DNA of 64,000 bases from Paraburkholderia dilworthii (GTDB lineage Bacteria; Pseudomonadota; Gammaproteobacteria; Burkholderiales; Burkholderiaceae): positions 1-64,000 of the forward strand of contig NZ_AWZT01000026.1 of the NCBI RefSeq assembly GCF_000472525.1, read 5' to 3'. Positions 46,935-56,243 of the stretch are shown piece after piece. The position numbers were made by a program, and so were the translations under genes. How positions within the stretch are numbered: the first letter of the stretch is position 1; each line of letters starts with the position of its first letter. The notes under the pieces were generated by a model. That model ran no database searches. It saw nothing but the letters and a program-made list of their open reading frames with translations, and was not told the origin of the DNA.

Positions 46935-48662
46935 TCAGCCACGGCGCGACGTGCGCCATGCCTGGGTACGATGCAATACGCCGTGCGATACGCCGGCAAA
47001 CAGCAGACACGCAAACGAAGCGGTCACCAGCACGAGCGTGGCCATCGCCGCGGCGGGTCCGATCTGACCGGCGTCGTCGAGATTGAGGATGGCGACGGAG
47101 GCAGGCTGCGTGTCCGGCGAATACAGGAACGCGACGGCGGACACCGTCGTCATTCCGTTGACGAACAGATAGCGCGCGATCTGCAGGATCGACGGCAGAC
47201 ACACTGGCACGGTGACGCGAAAAAACGTCTTGTAGAAAGGCACTTTCAGCGAGGCAGAGACGGCTTCGAATTCATTGTCGATCTGCCGCAACGCGGTGAC
47301 TGCCGTCAGATGGCTCGACGAGTAGTAATGCACGACGGTCACGATGGCGAGCAGCGCGAGCGTGCCGTACAAACCGTTCAGCGGATTGGCGGGCGAATTG
47401 AACAGAAAAATATAGCTGATGCCGAGCACGAGACCGGGCACGCCCATCGGCAAGATTGCACACAGGTTGATGAAGCCGCGCAGCCAGCGCGGCCCGCGTG
47501 TTTTCTCGACCAGATAGGCGCCGCCGAACACGATCGCCGTGCCGCCCAGCGCCACGCAAGCGGCCATTTTCAGGCTGTTCTTATACGCATCGAAAATACC
47601 CGCGGCGACGAGGCCCATTTTATAGTGCTGCAAACCGAGGCTCATCTGATACGGCCAGAACTTCACGAACGAAGCAAACACCGAAATGCCCACCACGGCG
47701 ATCAGCAACAGACAGACTAGCGTGCAATACGCGAGCATCATCGTATCGAAGCCGCGCGACGGCTTCGGCTGATAGGGAGTCGAGCGGGCACCGAGTTGCG
47801 ACTGCTGCTTGCGTCGAACGAAGAAGTCGACCGCAAACGCAACCAGCGCCGGACACAGCAGCAACAAGCTCACCACAGCGCTGCGATTGAAGTCCTGCAA
47901 GCCGATTATGAGCTTGTAGATGTCGGTCGATAGCACCGTGTACGGACCGCCGATCACCACCGGCACGCCAAAATCGTTGATGCAGATCGTGAAAGACACC
48001 ATCGTCGCGCTAATCAGGCCATATTTGGCGCCCGGCAACGTGATCGTCATGAACTTGCGTATGCGGCTCGTGCCCATTGCCTCGGCAGCTTCATACAGGC
48101 GGCCATCGGAAAGTGCAAGCGCCGTCACGAGAATCATCAGTACATGCGGAAAAGCCGCGTAAACAAGGCTGCAAACAATGCCGTAGAAGCCGTAGATCGA
48201 ATGCCCATGCAGAAGCGGCTTCAGAAGCCCCGAGTTACCGAACCAGTAGATGAACGACACAGCCGACAGCAATGTAGGCGCAAGCAATGGCAGCAGCGCG
48301 ACGGTGCGCACCGCATTCTTCATCGGCATGCACGAGCGCGTGAGCGCATAGGCGAACGTGAACGCCATTGGAATGACGATCAGCGTGACCGTGCTTGCGA
48401 CGGCCACCGAGTGCAGCGCCGAGGTCCACACGCCCGCGTTGGCCAGATAGCCGCTGAAATTGGCGAAGCCGATGAAATGGCCGTCGGCATCCATAAAACA
48501 TTTGCCGATCACCAGCGCGAGGGGTACGAGCAGAAACATCGCCAGCATTGCGGACATCACCACGAGCGCAAATTGTGCGATGCGGTCATGCCAATGCGTG
48601 ATTTGCCTCACTTCGGCGTGCGGGTCGTCGCCGCTGCGGCGTTCAATCAGAACGGCGCTCAT
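46935..48662 (-). CDS. phnU2: fused double permease of a 2-aminoethylphosphonate ABC transporter
   Basis: This 575-residue permease contains two BPD-type transport domains in one chain, about 12 spans. Each has an EAA-type loop (YEAAEAMGTSRIRKFMTITL and FEAVSASLKVPFYKTFFRVT). A single gene replaces the separate permeases of the first locus. ATG 48662 is chosen because it overlaps the ATPase stop by four bases; the longer open frame upstream is antisense. This matches the PhnU2 type of putative AEP transporters. Confidence 0.88.
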   Translation of the reverse strand: MSAVLIERRSGDDPHAEVRQITHWHDRIAQFALVVMSAMLAMFLLVPLALVIGKCFMDADGHFIGFANFSGYLANAGVWTSALHSVAVASTVTLIVIPMAFTFAYALTRSCMPMKNAVRTVALLPLLAPTLLSAVSFIYWFGNSGLLKPLLHGHSIYGFYGIVCSLVYAAFPHVLMILVTALALSDGRLYEAAEAMGTSRIRKFMTITLPGAKYGLISATMVSFTICINDFGVPVVIGGPYTVLSTDIYKLIIGLQDFNRSAVVSLLLLCPALVAFAVDFFVRRKQQSQLGARSTPYQPKPSRGFDTMMLAYCTLVCLLLIAVVGISVFASFVKFWPYQMSLGLQHYKMGLVAAGIFDAYKNSLKMAACVALGGTAIVFGGAYLVEKTRGPRWLRGFINLCAILPMGVPGLVLGISYIFLFNSPANPLNGLYGTLALLAIVTVVHYYSSSHLTAVTALRQIDNEFEAVSASLKVPFYKTFFRVTVPVCLPSILQIARYLFVNGMTTVSAVAFLYSPDTQPASVAILNLDDAGQIGPAAAMATLVLVTASFACLLFAGVSHGVLHRTQAWRTSRRG

Positions 48663-49750
48663 TGCAGACGCTCCTTGGCTTCGGTAAAGACGCAGACGCT
48701 TTCGCGGCTGATCGCAAGGTCGAAGCGCGCGCCGGCTTCTACACGCGAGCGGTGTACGTCGTGAAAGGACAGATCGGCAACGACTTCCTGGCCCGCCAGC
48801 CCGTCGACCTTGAAGCTCACGCGGCAAAAGGCGCCGAGAAATTCGAGTTTCTCGACGCGTGCCGGCAACATGTTGTCCGCCACGCTGCCGGGCGTGCCGA
48901 TGTGGATGTCCTCCGGCCGCACGAATGCCGACACCTGCGAGCCGGGCACCGGTTGCGCGGTGCCGCATCCATAACGCAATGCGATTGATCCGGCTTTCAG
49001 GCTGCCGTCGTCGATGGCTTCGGCGGGAATCATGTTGACCTTGCCGATGAAATCCGCCACGAATGGCGACGCAGGCTCGCGGTAGATTTCATGCGGCGTG
49101 CCGATCTGCTCTATCACTCCGTGATTCATCACGACGATGCGATCGGCCATCGACAGCGCCTCTTCCTGATCGTGCGTGACCATGATCGTCGTCACACCGA
49201 GGCGCTGCTGTAGCTGGCGGATTTCCTGGCGCAACCGCACACGCACTCGTGCATCGAGCGCCGACAGCGGTTCGTCGAGCAGCAATAACCCGGGCGATGT
49301 GGCAAGCGCGCGGGCCAGCGCAATGCGCTGCTGCTGCCCGCCCGACAACTGGCTCGGATGCTTGCGATGCGAGTCAGGCAAGCCGACGAGCGCGAGCAGT
49401 TCATCCACGCGCGCGGCGATTGCCGCGCGCTTCATCTTGCGATTGACGAGCCCGTACGCGACGTTGTCGAAGATCGTGAGATTCGGGAACAGCGCATACG
49501 ACTGAAACACAATGCCGTAATCGCGAAGCTGCGGCGGCAACCGCGAAATATCGCGGCCGTCCTGCAAAATCTGGCCCGCGCTTTGCATCTCCAGGCCGGC
49601 AATAATACGCAGCAGAGTGGTTTTGCCGCAGCCGGACGGCCCCAGAAAGCAGAGCATTTCACCCTTCTTCACGCCCAGATTAATGCCCTGCAGAACCGGG
49701 GTATCGTTGAACCGCTTGAAAACCTGTTGCACGCTCAAATACGCTGTCAT
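48659..49750 (-). CDS. phnT2: 2-aminoethylphosphonate ABC transporter ATPase PhnT2
   Basis: A 363-residue ATPase with Walker A GPSGCGKTT, signature LSGGQQQRIALARAL, Walker B LLLLDEPLSALD and a TOBE-like C-terminal domain. ATG 49750 is preceded by GGAGG at five bases, which fixes the start. It lies 129 bases after the binding-protein stop and is translationally coupled to the fused permease. It is similar in organisation to PhnT of the first locus but not its recent copy. Confidence 0.9.
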   Translation of the reverse strand: MTAYLSVQQVFKRFNDTPVLQGINLGVKKGEMLCFLGPSGCGKTTLLRIIAGLEMQSAGQILQDGRDISRLPPQLRDYGIVFQSYALFPNLTIFDNVAYGLVNRKMKRAAIAARVDELLALVGLPDSHRKHPSQLSGGQQQRIALARALATSPGLLLLDEPLSALDARVRVRLRQEIRQLQQRLGVTTIMVTHDQEEALSMADRIVVMNHGVIEQIGTPHEIYREPASPFVADFIGKVNMIPAEAIDDGSLKAGSIALRYGCGTAQPVPGSQVSAFVRPEDIHIGTPGSVADNMLPARVEKLEFLGAFCRVSFKVDGLAGQEVVADLSFHDVHRSRVEAGARFDLAISRESVCVFTEAKERLQ

Positions 49751-49879
49751 GTATTCCTCCGCCTGGCGCTTGTGTGCCTGCTTGCGGCTGGATCGAGAGA
49801 CGCGCATTGCCTGCGCGCCGCCGCATCGTTCGGTGCGCCCACTGTTAGCGCACCCGTCGAACTCCGGCTGCAGCCGGGC

Positions 49880-50935
49880 TTACTTCTGCTCCTTGCTGCC
49901 GTAGCGCTTCTGCCAATCCTCCAGAATCGACTGACGGTTCTTTGCAGACCATACGAAGTCGTTCTTCACGAGCATTTGCGGATAGTTCTCTGGAATACCC
50001 GATAGTTTTTTCGCCACGCCCGGATACGCGACGATCGCCCACCATTGCGCCGTAATCTCGTTCGCCTGCTTGCTTGCCATGAAATCGGCAAGCTTTTTTG
50101 CGGCTTCGGGTTGCTTCGTCGTTTTCATGATGCCGGTCGCCTCCATATCCCAACCGAGCCCTTCTTTCGGGAACACCAGGTCGATCGGCGCGCCCTGCGC
50201 CTGGAGTTCGTGTCCGCGGAATTCGAACGAGATGCCGATCGGGAATTCGCCGGTGCCCGCGAGCGTGCATGGCTTGGAACCGGAATGCACGTACTGCGCG
50301 ACGTTCTTGTCGAGCGCATCCATGTACTGCCAGCCCTTGTCGTTACCGAAGGTTTGCAGCCAGGACGTGACGTCCAGATAGCCCGTGCCGGACGACACCG
50401 GGCTCGGCATCACGATCATCCCTTGGTAGACAGGCTTGGTCAGGTCTTCCCATGAGGTGGGCTTGGGCAGATGACGCTTCTCCGCTTCTATGCGGTTGTA
50501 GCAGATGGTCGCCCCCCACACGTCCATGCCGACCCAATGCGGCGGATCGTTCATATCGCTGTATTTGCGCGTGAGGCTGTCGAAACCCTTGGGCGTGTAT
50601 GGCATGAGCATGCCTTGCAGGTCGAGCAGCGTCAGGCTGGAAGCGGCGAGGCCAAGCACGACGTCAGCTCGGGGATTGCTCTTTTCGGCAAGCAGTTTCG
50701 CCGTGACAGCGCCCGTCGAATCGCGCACCCAGCGGATTTCGATATCCGGGTTGGCCTTCTCGAACGCGTCCTTGTACGGCTTCATCGCCTCGTCTTCGAG
50801 CGCCGTGTAGACGAGCAACTGAGTTTTCGCCTGTGCCGACTGCACGGCCCCGAGCGTTACCGATGCGGCCAGAAAGCACTGAGCCGCAGCCTTCAGAAGC
50901 CCCTTGCAACGCCTCAATCCCGATTCTTCCTTCAT
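49880..50935 (-). CDS. phnS2: 2-aminoethylphosphonate periplasmic binding protein PhnS2
   Basis: A 351-residue solute-binding protein with signal peptide (basic start, then LKAAAQCFLAASVTLGAVQS, cleavage near AQA-K). The mature chain begins TQLLVYTALEDEAMKPYKDA, the same type-2 fold used for Fe(III) and phosphonates. It starts the minus-strand operon, 224 bases from the divergent phnA2 gene, facing overlapping divergent promoters. Specificity for AEP is inferred from the operon. Confidence 0.9.
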   Translation of the reverse strand: MKEESGLRRCKGLLKAAAQCFLAASVTLGAVQSAQAKTQLLVYTALEDEAMKPYKDAFEKANPDIEIRWVRDSTGAVTAKLLAEKSNPRADVVLGLAASSLTLLDLQGMLMPYTPKGFDSLTRKYSDMNDPPHWVGMDVWGATICYNRIEAEKRHLPKPTSWEDLTKPVYQGMIVMPSPVSSGTGYLDVTSWLQTFGNDKGWQYMDALDKNVAQYVHSGSKPCTLAGTGEFPIGISFEFRGHELQAQGAPIDLVFPKEGLGWDMEATGIMKTTKQPEAAKKLADFMASKQANEITAQWWAIVAYPGVAKKLSGIPENYPQMLVKNDFVWSAKNRQSILEDWQKRYGSKEQK

Positions 50936-51053
50936 CTCCTTACCCCTTGTAAGTGCCCCCGTGTCAGCGACGGGAAACCGATGGAAACGGATACCTACTG
51001 CGAAGGAACTGCAACTCCGCCCCGACTGCCTGCTGCTTGTTGGTTGTCTGTTG

Positions 51054-51087
51054 TTGACAATCTACAAAGAGTCAATTTTAATGTCAA
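51054..51087. promoter_or_regulatory. overlapping divergent promoters in a palindromic AT-rich site
   Basis: For the plus strand TTGACA (51054-51059), 17 bases and TTTAAT (51077-51082) form a promoter for phnA2. For the minus strand TTGACA (51087-51082), 17 bases and TAGATT (51064-51059) form one for phnS2. The two promoters face each other and share the same DNA. TTGAC at 51054-51058 and GTCAA at 51071-51075 form an inverted repeat, a possible GntR operator. A regulator bound here would block or switch both operons. Confidence 0.55.
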
Positions 51088-51159
51088 GTATTACCACAGA
51101 TTGCCACACAACGCCGCATCGTCAATTCCCGGATTATCCCTGGTCAAAGGAGCAGTCTC

Positions 51160-52395
51160 ATGAGCGAAATGCCTCGGTCTATCGAAGTGAACGGCCGTCA
51201 CTACAACTGGATGCACCGCCCCGTCGTGGTTGTCTGCGTGGACGGCTGCGCATATGAATATCTGGAGATGGCCGCCGCGGCGGGCGTCGCGCCATTCATC
51301 AGGAAGCTGCTGCATCCCGACACCGCCCTCAAGGGCGAATGCGTGGTGCCGAGCTTCACGAACCCGAACAACCTGTCCATCGTGACGGGTGTGCCGCCTG
51401 CGGTGCATGGAATCAGCGGCAACTATTTTTTCGATCGCGAGAGCGGCACCGAAGTGCTGATGAACGATCCGAAATACCTTGTCGCGCCGACCGTGCTCGC
51501 GCGCTTCGCCGAAGCCGGCGCGAAGGTCGCCGTCGTGACCGCCAAGGACAAGTTGCGCCGCCTGCTCGGCAAGGGGCTCAAAGGCATCTGCTTTTCATCG
51601 GAAAAGGCCGACGAAGCCTCGGTCGAAGAAAACGGCATCGACAAGGTCATCGAACTCGTCGGCAAACCGGTCCCGAGCGTGTACAGCGCGGAGCTTTCCG
51701 AGTTCGTCTTCGCGGCGGGCGTGCGCCTGCTGGAGACACGCGAGATCGACCTCATGTACCTGTCGACGACCGACTACGTCCAGCACAAGTGCGCGCCCGG
51801 CACGCCCGGCGCAAACGCGTTTTATCAGATGATGGACAGCTATCTGCAACGGCTCGACGAGCTCGGCGCGATCGTCGCGATCACCGCCGATCACGGCATG
51901 AACGCGAAGCACAACGACGAAGGCGAGCCCAATGTGATCTATCTACAGGAACGCCTCGACGAATGGCTCGGCGAAGACGCGGCCCGCGTGATTTTGCCGA
52001 TCACCGATCCCTACGTCGTTCATCACGGCGCGCTCGGCTCGTTTGCGACCGTGTATCTGCCCGAATCCGCGGATCTGGAGGCGATTGCCGGCAAGCTCGC
52101 CGCCGAGCCCGGCATCGAACTCGTGTTGACCGGCGCCGACGGTTGCGCCCGCTTCGAGTTGCCGCCGGCACGCATGGGCGACCTCATCGTAATCTCCGCG
52201 CAAGACGTGGTGCTCGGCACGCGCCGCATCAAACATGACCTGTCCGGTCTCGATGTGCCACTGCGCTCGCACGGCGGTCTCGCGGAACAGATCGTGCCGC
52301 TGATCTTCAGCCGGCCTGTCGCGAAGTCGGCCGCGCAGCGTGCGCGTCTGCGCAACTTCGACGTGATCGACATCGCACTCAACCACCTTCAGTGA
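51160..52395 (+). CDS. phnA: phosphonoacetate hydrolase, second copy
   Basis: A 411-residue paralogue of the protein at 2364-3653 with the same catalytic set: Asp28 in VCVDGC, Thr67 in SFTNPNN, Asp205 and His209 in TTDYVQH, Asp244-His245 in TADHGMN and a C-terminal His in LRSHGGL. It lacks the alanine/asparagine-rich N-terminal extension of the first copy. A promoter at 51054-51082 lies upstream. It is followed by phnY2 after 13 bases and then alanine dehydrogenase. It cleaves phosphonoacetate to acetate and phosphate. Confidence 0.94.
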   Translation: MSEMPRSIEVNGRHYNWMHRPVVVVCVDGCAYEYLEMAAAAGVAPFIRKLLHPDTALKGECVVPSFTNPNNLSIVTGVPPAVHGISGNYFFDRESGTEVLMNDPKYLVAPTVLARFAEAGAKVAVVTAKDKLRRLLGKGLKGICFSSEKADEASVEENGIDKVIELVGKPVPSVYSAELSEFVFAAGVRLLETREIDLMYLSTTDYVQHKCAPGTPGANAFYQMMDSYLQRLDELGAIVAITADHGMNAKHNDEGEPNVIYLQERLDEWLGEDAARVILPITDPYVVHHGALGSFATVYLPESADLEAIAGKLAAEPGIELVLTGADGCARFELPPARMGDLIVISAQDVVLGTRRIKHDLSGLDVPLRSHGGLAEQIVPLIFSRPVAKSAAQRARLRNFDVIDIALNHLQ

Positions 52396-52408
52396 AGAGG
52401 AAACGGAC

Positions 52409-53866
52409 ATGACCGCCATTGCGGATATCACGAAGGCCCACGCGGGACCTCGTCACGAGGCGCTGCGCATCGACGGAGAAAAGATCGTTCGCGACGAGGT
52501 GATCGAAGTACGCAATCCGTATGACGGAACGCTCGTCGGCACGGTGCCGAAAGCGACATTGAAGGATCTGCAGCGCGCGTTCGAGGTGGCGCGCGCTTAC
52601 CGCCCGACGCTCACGCGTTACGACCGCGCGGCGATCCTGCGCCGCGCCGGCGATGCCGTGCGCGCGCGCACCGACGAGATTGCGGCGCTGATCACGGCGG
52701 AAGCCGGCCTGTGCATCAAGGATTCAACGTATGAGGCAGGCCGCGTCGCGGATGTGCTCGGGTTCGGTGCTGGCGAAGTGCTGAAAGACGACGGGCAGAT
52801 TTTCTCGTGCGATCTCACGCCGCATGGCAAGAAGCGGCGCGTGTACACGCAGCGCGAGCCGCTGCTCGGCGTGATCTCCGCCATCACACCGTTCAATCAC
52901 CCGATGAATCAGGTCGCGCACAAGATCGTGCCGTCGATTGCGACCAACAACCGCATCGTCGTGAAGCCTTCCGAAAAAGTGCCGCTGTCGTGCTATCTGC
53001 TCGCGGATATTCTCTACGAAGCAGGCTTGCCCCCGCAGATGCTGCAGGTCGTGACAGGCGACCCGGCCGTGATCGCTGACGAACTGATCACGAATCCTGC
53101 GGTCGATCTGATTACGTTCACGGGCGGCGTGTCGATCGGCAAGTCCATCGCGGCGCGTATGGGGTATCGGCGAGCCGTGCTGGAGCTCGGCGGCAACGAT
53201 CCGATCATCGTCATGGAAGACGCCGACCTCGACGAAGCAAGCTCGCTCGCCGTTTCGGGTTCCTACAAAAACTCGGGGCAGCGATGCACGGCGATCAAGC
53301 GTATGCTGGTTCACGAAGCCGTCGCAGATCGCTTCACCGATCTCGTCGTGGAGAAAACGCGTGCGTGGAAACATGGCAATCCAGCCGATAGCACCGTCGA
53401 CATGGGCACGCTCATCGACGAGGCCGCCGCGCAGTTCTGCGAGCGCCAGGTCAACGACGCTGTGGCGCGCGGCGCGCGCCTGCTCACGGGCAACCAGCGT
53501 GAAGGTGCGCTGTATGCACCCACCGTCGTCGATCGCATTACACCCGACATGCCACTCGTCAAGTACGAGACCTTTGGACCCGTATCGCCTATCCTGCGTT
53601 TCAGGAATATCGACGAGGCGATCCAGATGTCGAACAGCACCGACTACGCGCTGTCGTCTTCGGTCTGCACCAACCGTCTCGACTACATCACCCGCTTCAT
53701 CACCGAACTGGAAGTGGGCAGCGTCAATGTGCGCGAGGTGCCGGGTTACCGGCTCGAACTCACGCCGTTTGGCGGCGTGAAAGACTCCGGGCTCGGCTAC
53801 AAGGAGGGCGTGCAGGAAGCAATCAAGAGCTTCACCAACACCAAGACATACTCGTTGCCCTGGTGA
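52409..53866 (+). CDS. phnY: phosphonoacetaldehyde dehydrogenase, second copy
   Basis: A 485-residue aldehyde dehydrogenase with Asn163 in TPFNHP, Glu259 in LELGG and nucleophile Cys293 in NSGQRC. It is very similar in layout to the copy at 916-2367. It follows phnA2 closely and precedes alanine dehydrogenase by 69 bases. It oxidises phosphonoacetaldehyde made by PhnW or the FAD oxidoreductase. The gene order here, phnA then phnY, is the same as in the first locus, although the first locus lies on the opposite strand. Confidence 0.93.
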   Translation: MTAIADITKAHAGPRHEALRIDGEKIVRDEVIEVRNPYDGTLVGTVPKATLKDLQRAFEVARAYRPTLTRYDRAAILRRAGDAVRARTDEIAALITAEAGLCIKDSTYEAGRVADVLGFGAGEVLKDDGQIFSCDLTPHGKKRRVYTQREPLLGVISAITPFNHPMNQVAHKIVPSIATNNRIVVKPSEKVPLSCYLLADILYEAGLPPQMLQVVTGDPAVIADELITNPAVDLITFTGGVSIGKSIAARMGYRRAVLELGGNDPIIVMEDADLDEASSLAVSGSYKNSGQRCTAIKRMLVHEAVADRFTDLVVEKTRAWKHGNPADSTVDMGTLIDEAAAQFCERQVNDAVARGARLLTGNQREGALYAPTVVDRITPDMPLVKYETFGPVSPILRFRNIDEAIQMSNSTDYALSSSVCTNRLDYITRFITELEVGSVNVREVPGYRLELTPFGGVKDSGLGYKEGVQEAIKSFTNTKTYSLPW

Positions 53867-53935
53867 CGCAAAGGCGACACTGCCGCACCGCATTGAATAA
53901 ATCGCTTTTGCGCTTTTCCGCAACTGGAGGATGAC

Positions 53936-55054
53936 ATGCTTATAGGCGTTCCAAAGGAAATAAAGAACCACGAATACCGCGTGGGATTGACTCCGTCGTC
54001 TGTCCGCGAAATGGTGGCGCACGGTCACGCCGTGACGGTCGAAACCGGCGCGGGCAATGGCATTGGCGCGTCGGATGCCGTCTATGAAAAGGCCGGCGCG
54101 CAGATCGCGCTGCGCGCGCAAGATGTCTTTGCCAAGGCCGACATGATCGTCAAGGTCAAGGAGCCGCAAGCCGGCGAGCGTGCCATGCTGCGCGACGGTC
54201 AGATTCTTTTCACCTATTTGCACCTTGCACCGGACCCCGAGCAATGTGCCGACCTCATGAAGAGCAAGGCCGTGTGCATTGCCTATGAGACCGTCACTCA
54301 ATCCGGCGGCGGACTGCCGCTGCTTGCACCGATGTCCGAAGTCGCCGGGCGCATGTCCATTCAGGCGGGCGCTTACTGCCTCGAACGTGCGCACGGTGGC
54401 AAGGGTATTCTGCTCGGCGGTGTCGCCGGCGTGCCACCGGCGAAGATCGTGATCCTGGGCGCGGGTGTAGTCGGCTCCAATGCAGCGCAAATCGCGGTCG
54501 GGACGGGCGCGCAGGTCGTGGTCATCGACCGCAATCTGGACGCGCTGCGCCGCATGGACCGTTTGCTCGGCGCGCGCGTCACCACCGTGTTTTCGAACCA
54601 GGACAATGTCGAGAAGCACGTGCTCGAAGCCGACCTCGTAGTCGGCGGCGTGCTGATCCCGGGCGCGGCGGCGCCCAAACTCGTGACCCGCGCGATGATC
54701 GATGCGATGCAACCGGGCTCGGCAATCGTGGACGTGGCCATCGACCAGGGCGGCTGCTGTGAGACGGCAAGGCCCACGACTCATGCAGAGCCGACGTACA
54801 TGGTGGGCGACATCGTGCACTACTGCGTCGCCAATATGCCGGGCGGCGTGCCGCGCACATCGACCTACGCACTAAACAACGCGACCTTGCCTTTTGCGCT
54901 TCAGATCGCGAACAAAGGCTGGCGCCGTGCGTTGCAGGACGACCCGCACCTGCGCAATGGCCTGAACGTCGCTGCTGGAAAAGTAACTTGCCGCGAGGTG
55001 GCCGAAGCACTCGACTACACGTGGGACTCGTCCGAATCCGTCATTGCCATGTAA
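53936..55054 (+). CDS. ald: alanine dehydrogenase
   Basis: A 372-residue NAD-dependent alanine dehydrogenase, full length for the family. It shows Lys75 in VKVKEPQ and His96 in YLHLAPD (pyruvate contacts), a dinucleotide fold GAGVVGSNAAQIA and Asp in VDVAIDQGG. In this operon it is expected to oxidise the L-alanine made by PhnW back to pyruvate with release of ammonium, so that AEP can serve as nitrogen as well as carbon and phosphorus source. A GGAGG-like site lies at suitable distance from the ATG. Its presence in a phn operon is an attractive functional link. Confidence 0.92.
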   Translation: MLIGVPKEIKNHEYRVGLTPSSVREMVAHGHAVTVETGAGNGIGASDAVYEKAGAQIALRAQDVFAKADMIVKVKEPQAGERAMLRDGQILFTYLHLAPDPEQCADLMKSKAVCIAYETVTQSGGGLPLLAPMSEVAGRMSIQAGAYCLERAHGGKGILLGGVAGVPPAKIVILGAGVVGSNAAQIAVGTGAQVVVIDRNLDALRRMDRLLGARVTTVFSNQDNVEKHVLEADLVVGGVLIPGAAAPKLVTRAMIDAMQPGSAIVDVAIDQGGCCETARPTTHAEPTYMVGDIVHYCVANMPGGVPRTSTYALNNATLPFALQIANKGWRRALQDDPHLRNGLNVAAGKVTCREVAEALDYTWDSSESVIAM

Positions 55055-55157
55055 TCCGGAGATTTGTAAAGCTCGCTCGATAACGAGGTGAGAGGGCCCA
55101 TCGGCGTCGCTCTCATCCTCGTTGCCGTCGCCGCGAAAACCGCATTCGCCATTGCCG

Positions 55158-55310
55158 GGCGTGACGACATGCGCAGACCATCACTATCTTTATCACGCCG
55201 ACGGCACGACCGGAACCGGCGATCTATTGTTCAATGAAGCGGCGTCGTTCGGCTGCTCTATCGGACATCTCTGTGATCTGCGGCATGGCGACAGCGCAGC
55301 GGGCATCGAC
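55158..55310 (+). pseudogene. amidohydrolase fragment (deaminase-type)
   Basis: A plus-strand frame reads GVTTCADHHYLYHADGTTGT, then GDLLFNEAASFGCSIGH, which resembles the HxH-region of cytosine/8-oxoguanine-deaminase-like amidohydrolases. No start, no C-terminal half and no second metal motif are present. The rest of 55055-55430 shows no gene. It may be a relic of a nucleobase pathway matching the adjacent ABC transporter. Confidence 0.4.
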
Positions 55311-55430
55311 CGCGGTCGGTCAACTTGCGTGCATCCAGCAACTCAATCACATTGAGAAATATATGTGAAAAGGGGAGCAGTCTCGATTCCCAGTCGCGGC
55401 GAGGCAAGACATCCACTCTGCTTGACGGGC

Positions 55431-56243
55431 CTAACGCGCGCCAGCGGCGCGCATTGCCCGGTACTCGCGCCGCACGATATCCATGAGCTCCGACACGGAA
55501 GTAAGCGCACTCTTCTGCTCGTAGGTCACCCGGCCTCGCTGCATCAACATGATGCGATCGGCGATATCGAGCGTCTGCGCATAGTTGTGCATGATCATGA
55601 TGATGGAAAGCCCGCCCTTTTCCTTCAAGCGCATCAGGAGCTCGATGATGAGCCCCGCCTCGCGTGCGCCCATCGCGGCGAGCGGCTCGTCGAGCAACAG
55701 GATCTTCGCATTGGAATACACGGCGCGCGCGACGGCGATGGCTTGACGCTGGCCGCCCGAAAGACGCTCCACGGGCAAATCCACCGAAGGCACGTGCACG
55801 CCGATATCGTCGAGACATTGCGCCGCGCGCTCGCGCATCTGTTTGTGGTCGAGCAGCCTGAACGGTCCACGCCGCACGATCTCGCGATTCAAAAACATGT
55901 TGTGGTAAATGCTCAGGGAATTCGCGAGCGCGAGATCCTGATAGACGCATTCGATACCGAGTGAACGCGCATGATCGACCGAGCGCAACAGCGTCTCGGG
56001 GCCGTCGATGTAGAGCGCTCCGGCCGTTTGCTGATGAAAGCCCGTGAGGATCTTGACGAGCGTGGACTTGCCCGCGCCGTTGTCGCCCAGCACGCCCAGA
56101 ATTTCGCCCTTGCCGAGCGTAAGCGAGACGCCGTCGAGCGCGGTCACCGCGCCGAAACGTTTGACAAGGTTCTCGCCGCGCAGCGCGAGCGGCGCATCGG
56201 GCGTGGCATTGGCGCCCGGGGAGGCGGTTTGCGATTCGTCCAT
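55431..56243 (-). CDS. sugar-type ABC transporter ATPase (single domain)
   Basis: A 270-residue ATPase resembling the N-terminal half of RbsA/XylG-type proteins. It has Walker A GDNGAGKSTLVKIL, signature LSGGQRQAIAVARAV and Walker B LLLDEPLAAMG. The normal tandem second ATPase domain is absent, so it should act as a homodimer. It overlaps the permease gene by one base (TGATG). The transported substrate is unknown: sugar, polyol or nucleoside. Confidence 0.85.
   Translation of the reverse strand: MDESQTASPGANATPDAPLALRGENLVKRFGAVTALDGVSLTLGKGEILGVLGDNGAGKSTLVKILTGFHQQTAGALYIDGPETLLRSVDHARSLGIECVYQDLALANSLSIYHNMFLNREIVRRGPFRLLDHKQMRERAAQCLDDIGVHVPSVDLPVERLSGGQRQAIAVARAVYSNAKILLLDEPLAAMGAREAGLIIELLMRLKEKGGLSIIMIMHNYAQTLDIADRIMLMQRGRVTYEQKSALTSVSELMDIVRREYRAMRAAGAR

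Noticed and set aside
48663..48968. Upstream extension of the fused permease frame
   Set aside because: It overlaps the C-terminal part of the ATPase gene in another frame; ATG 48662 with a four-base overlap is the natural start.
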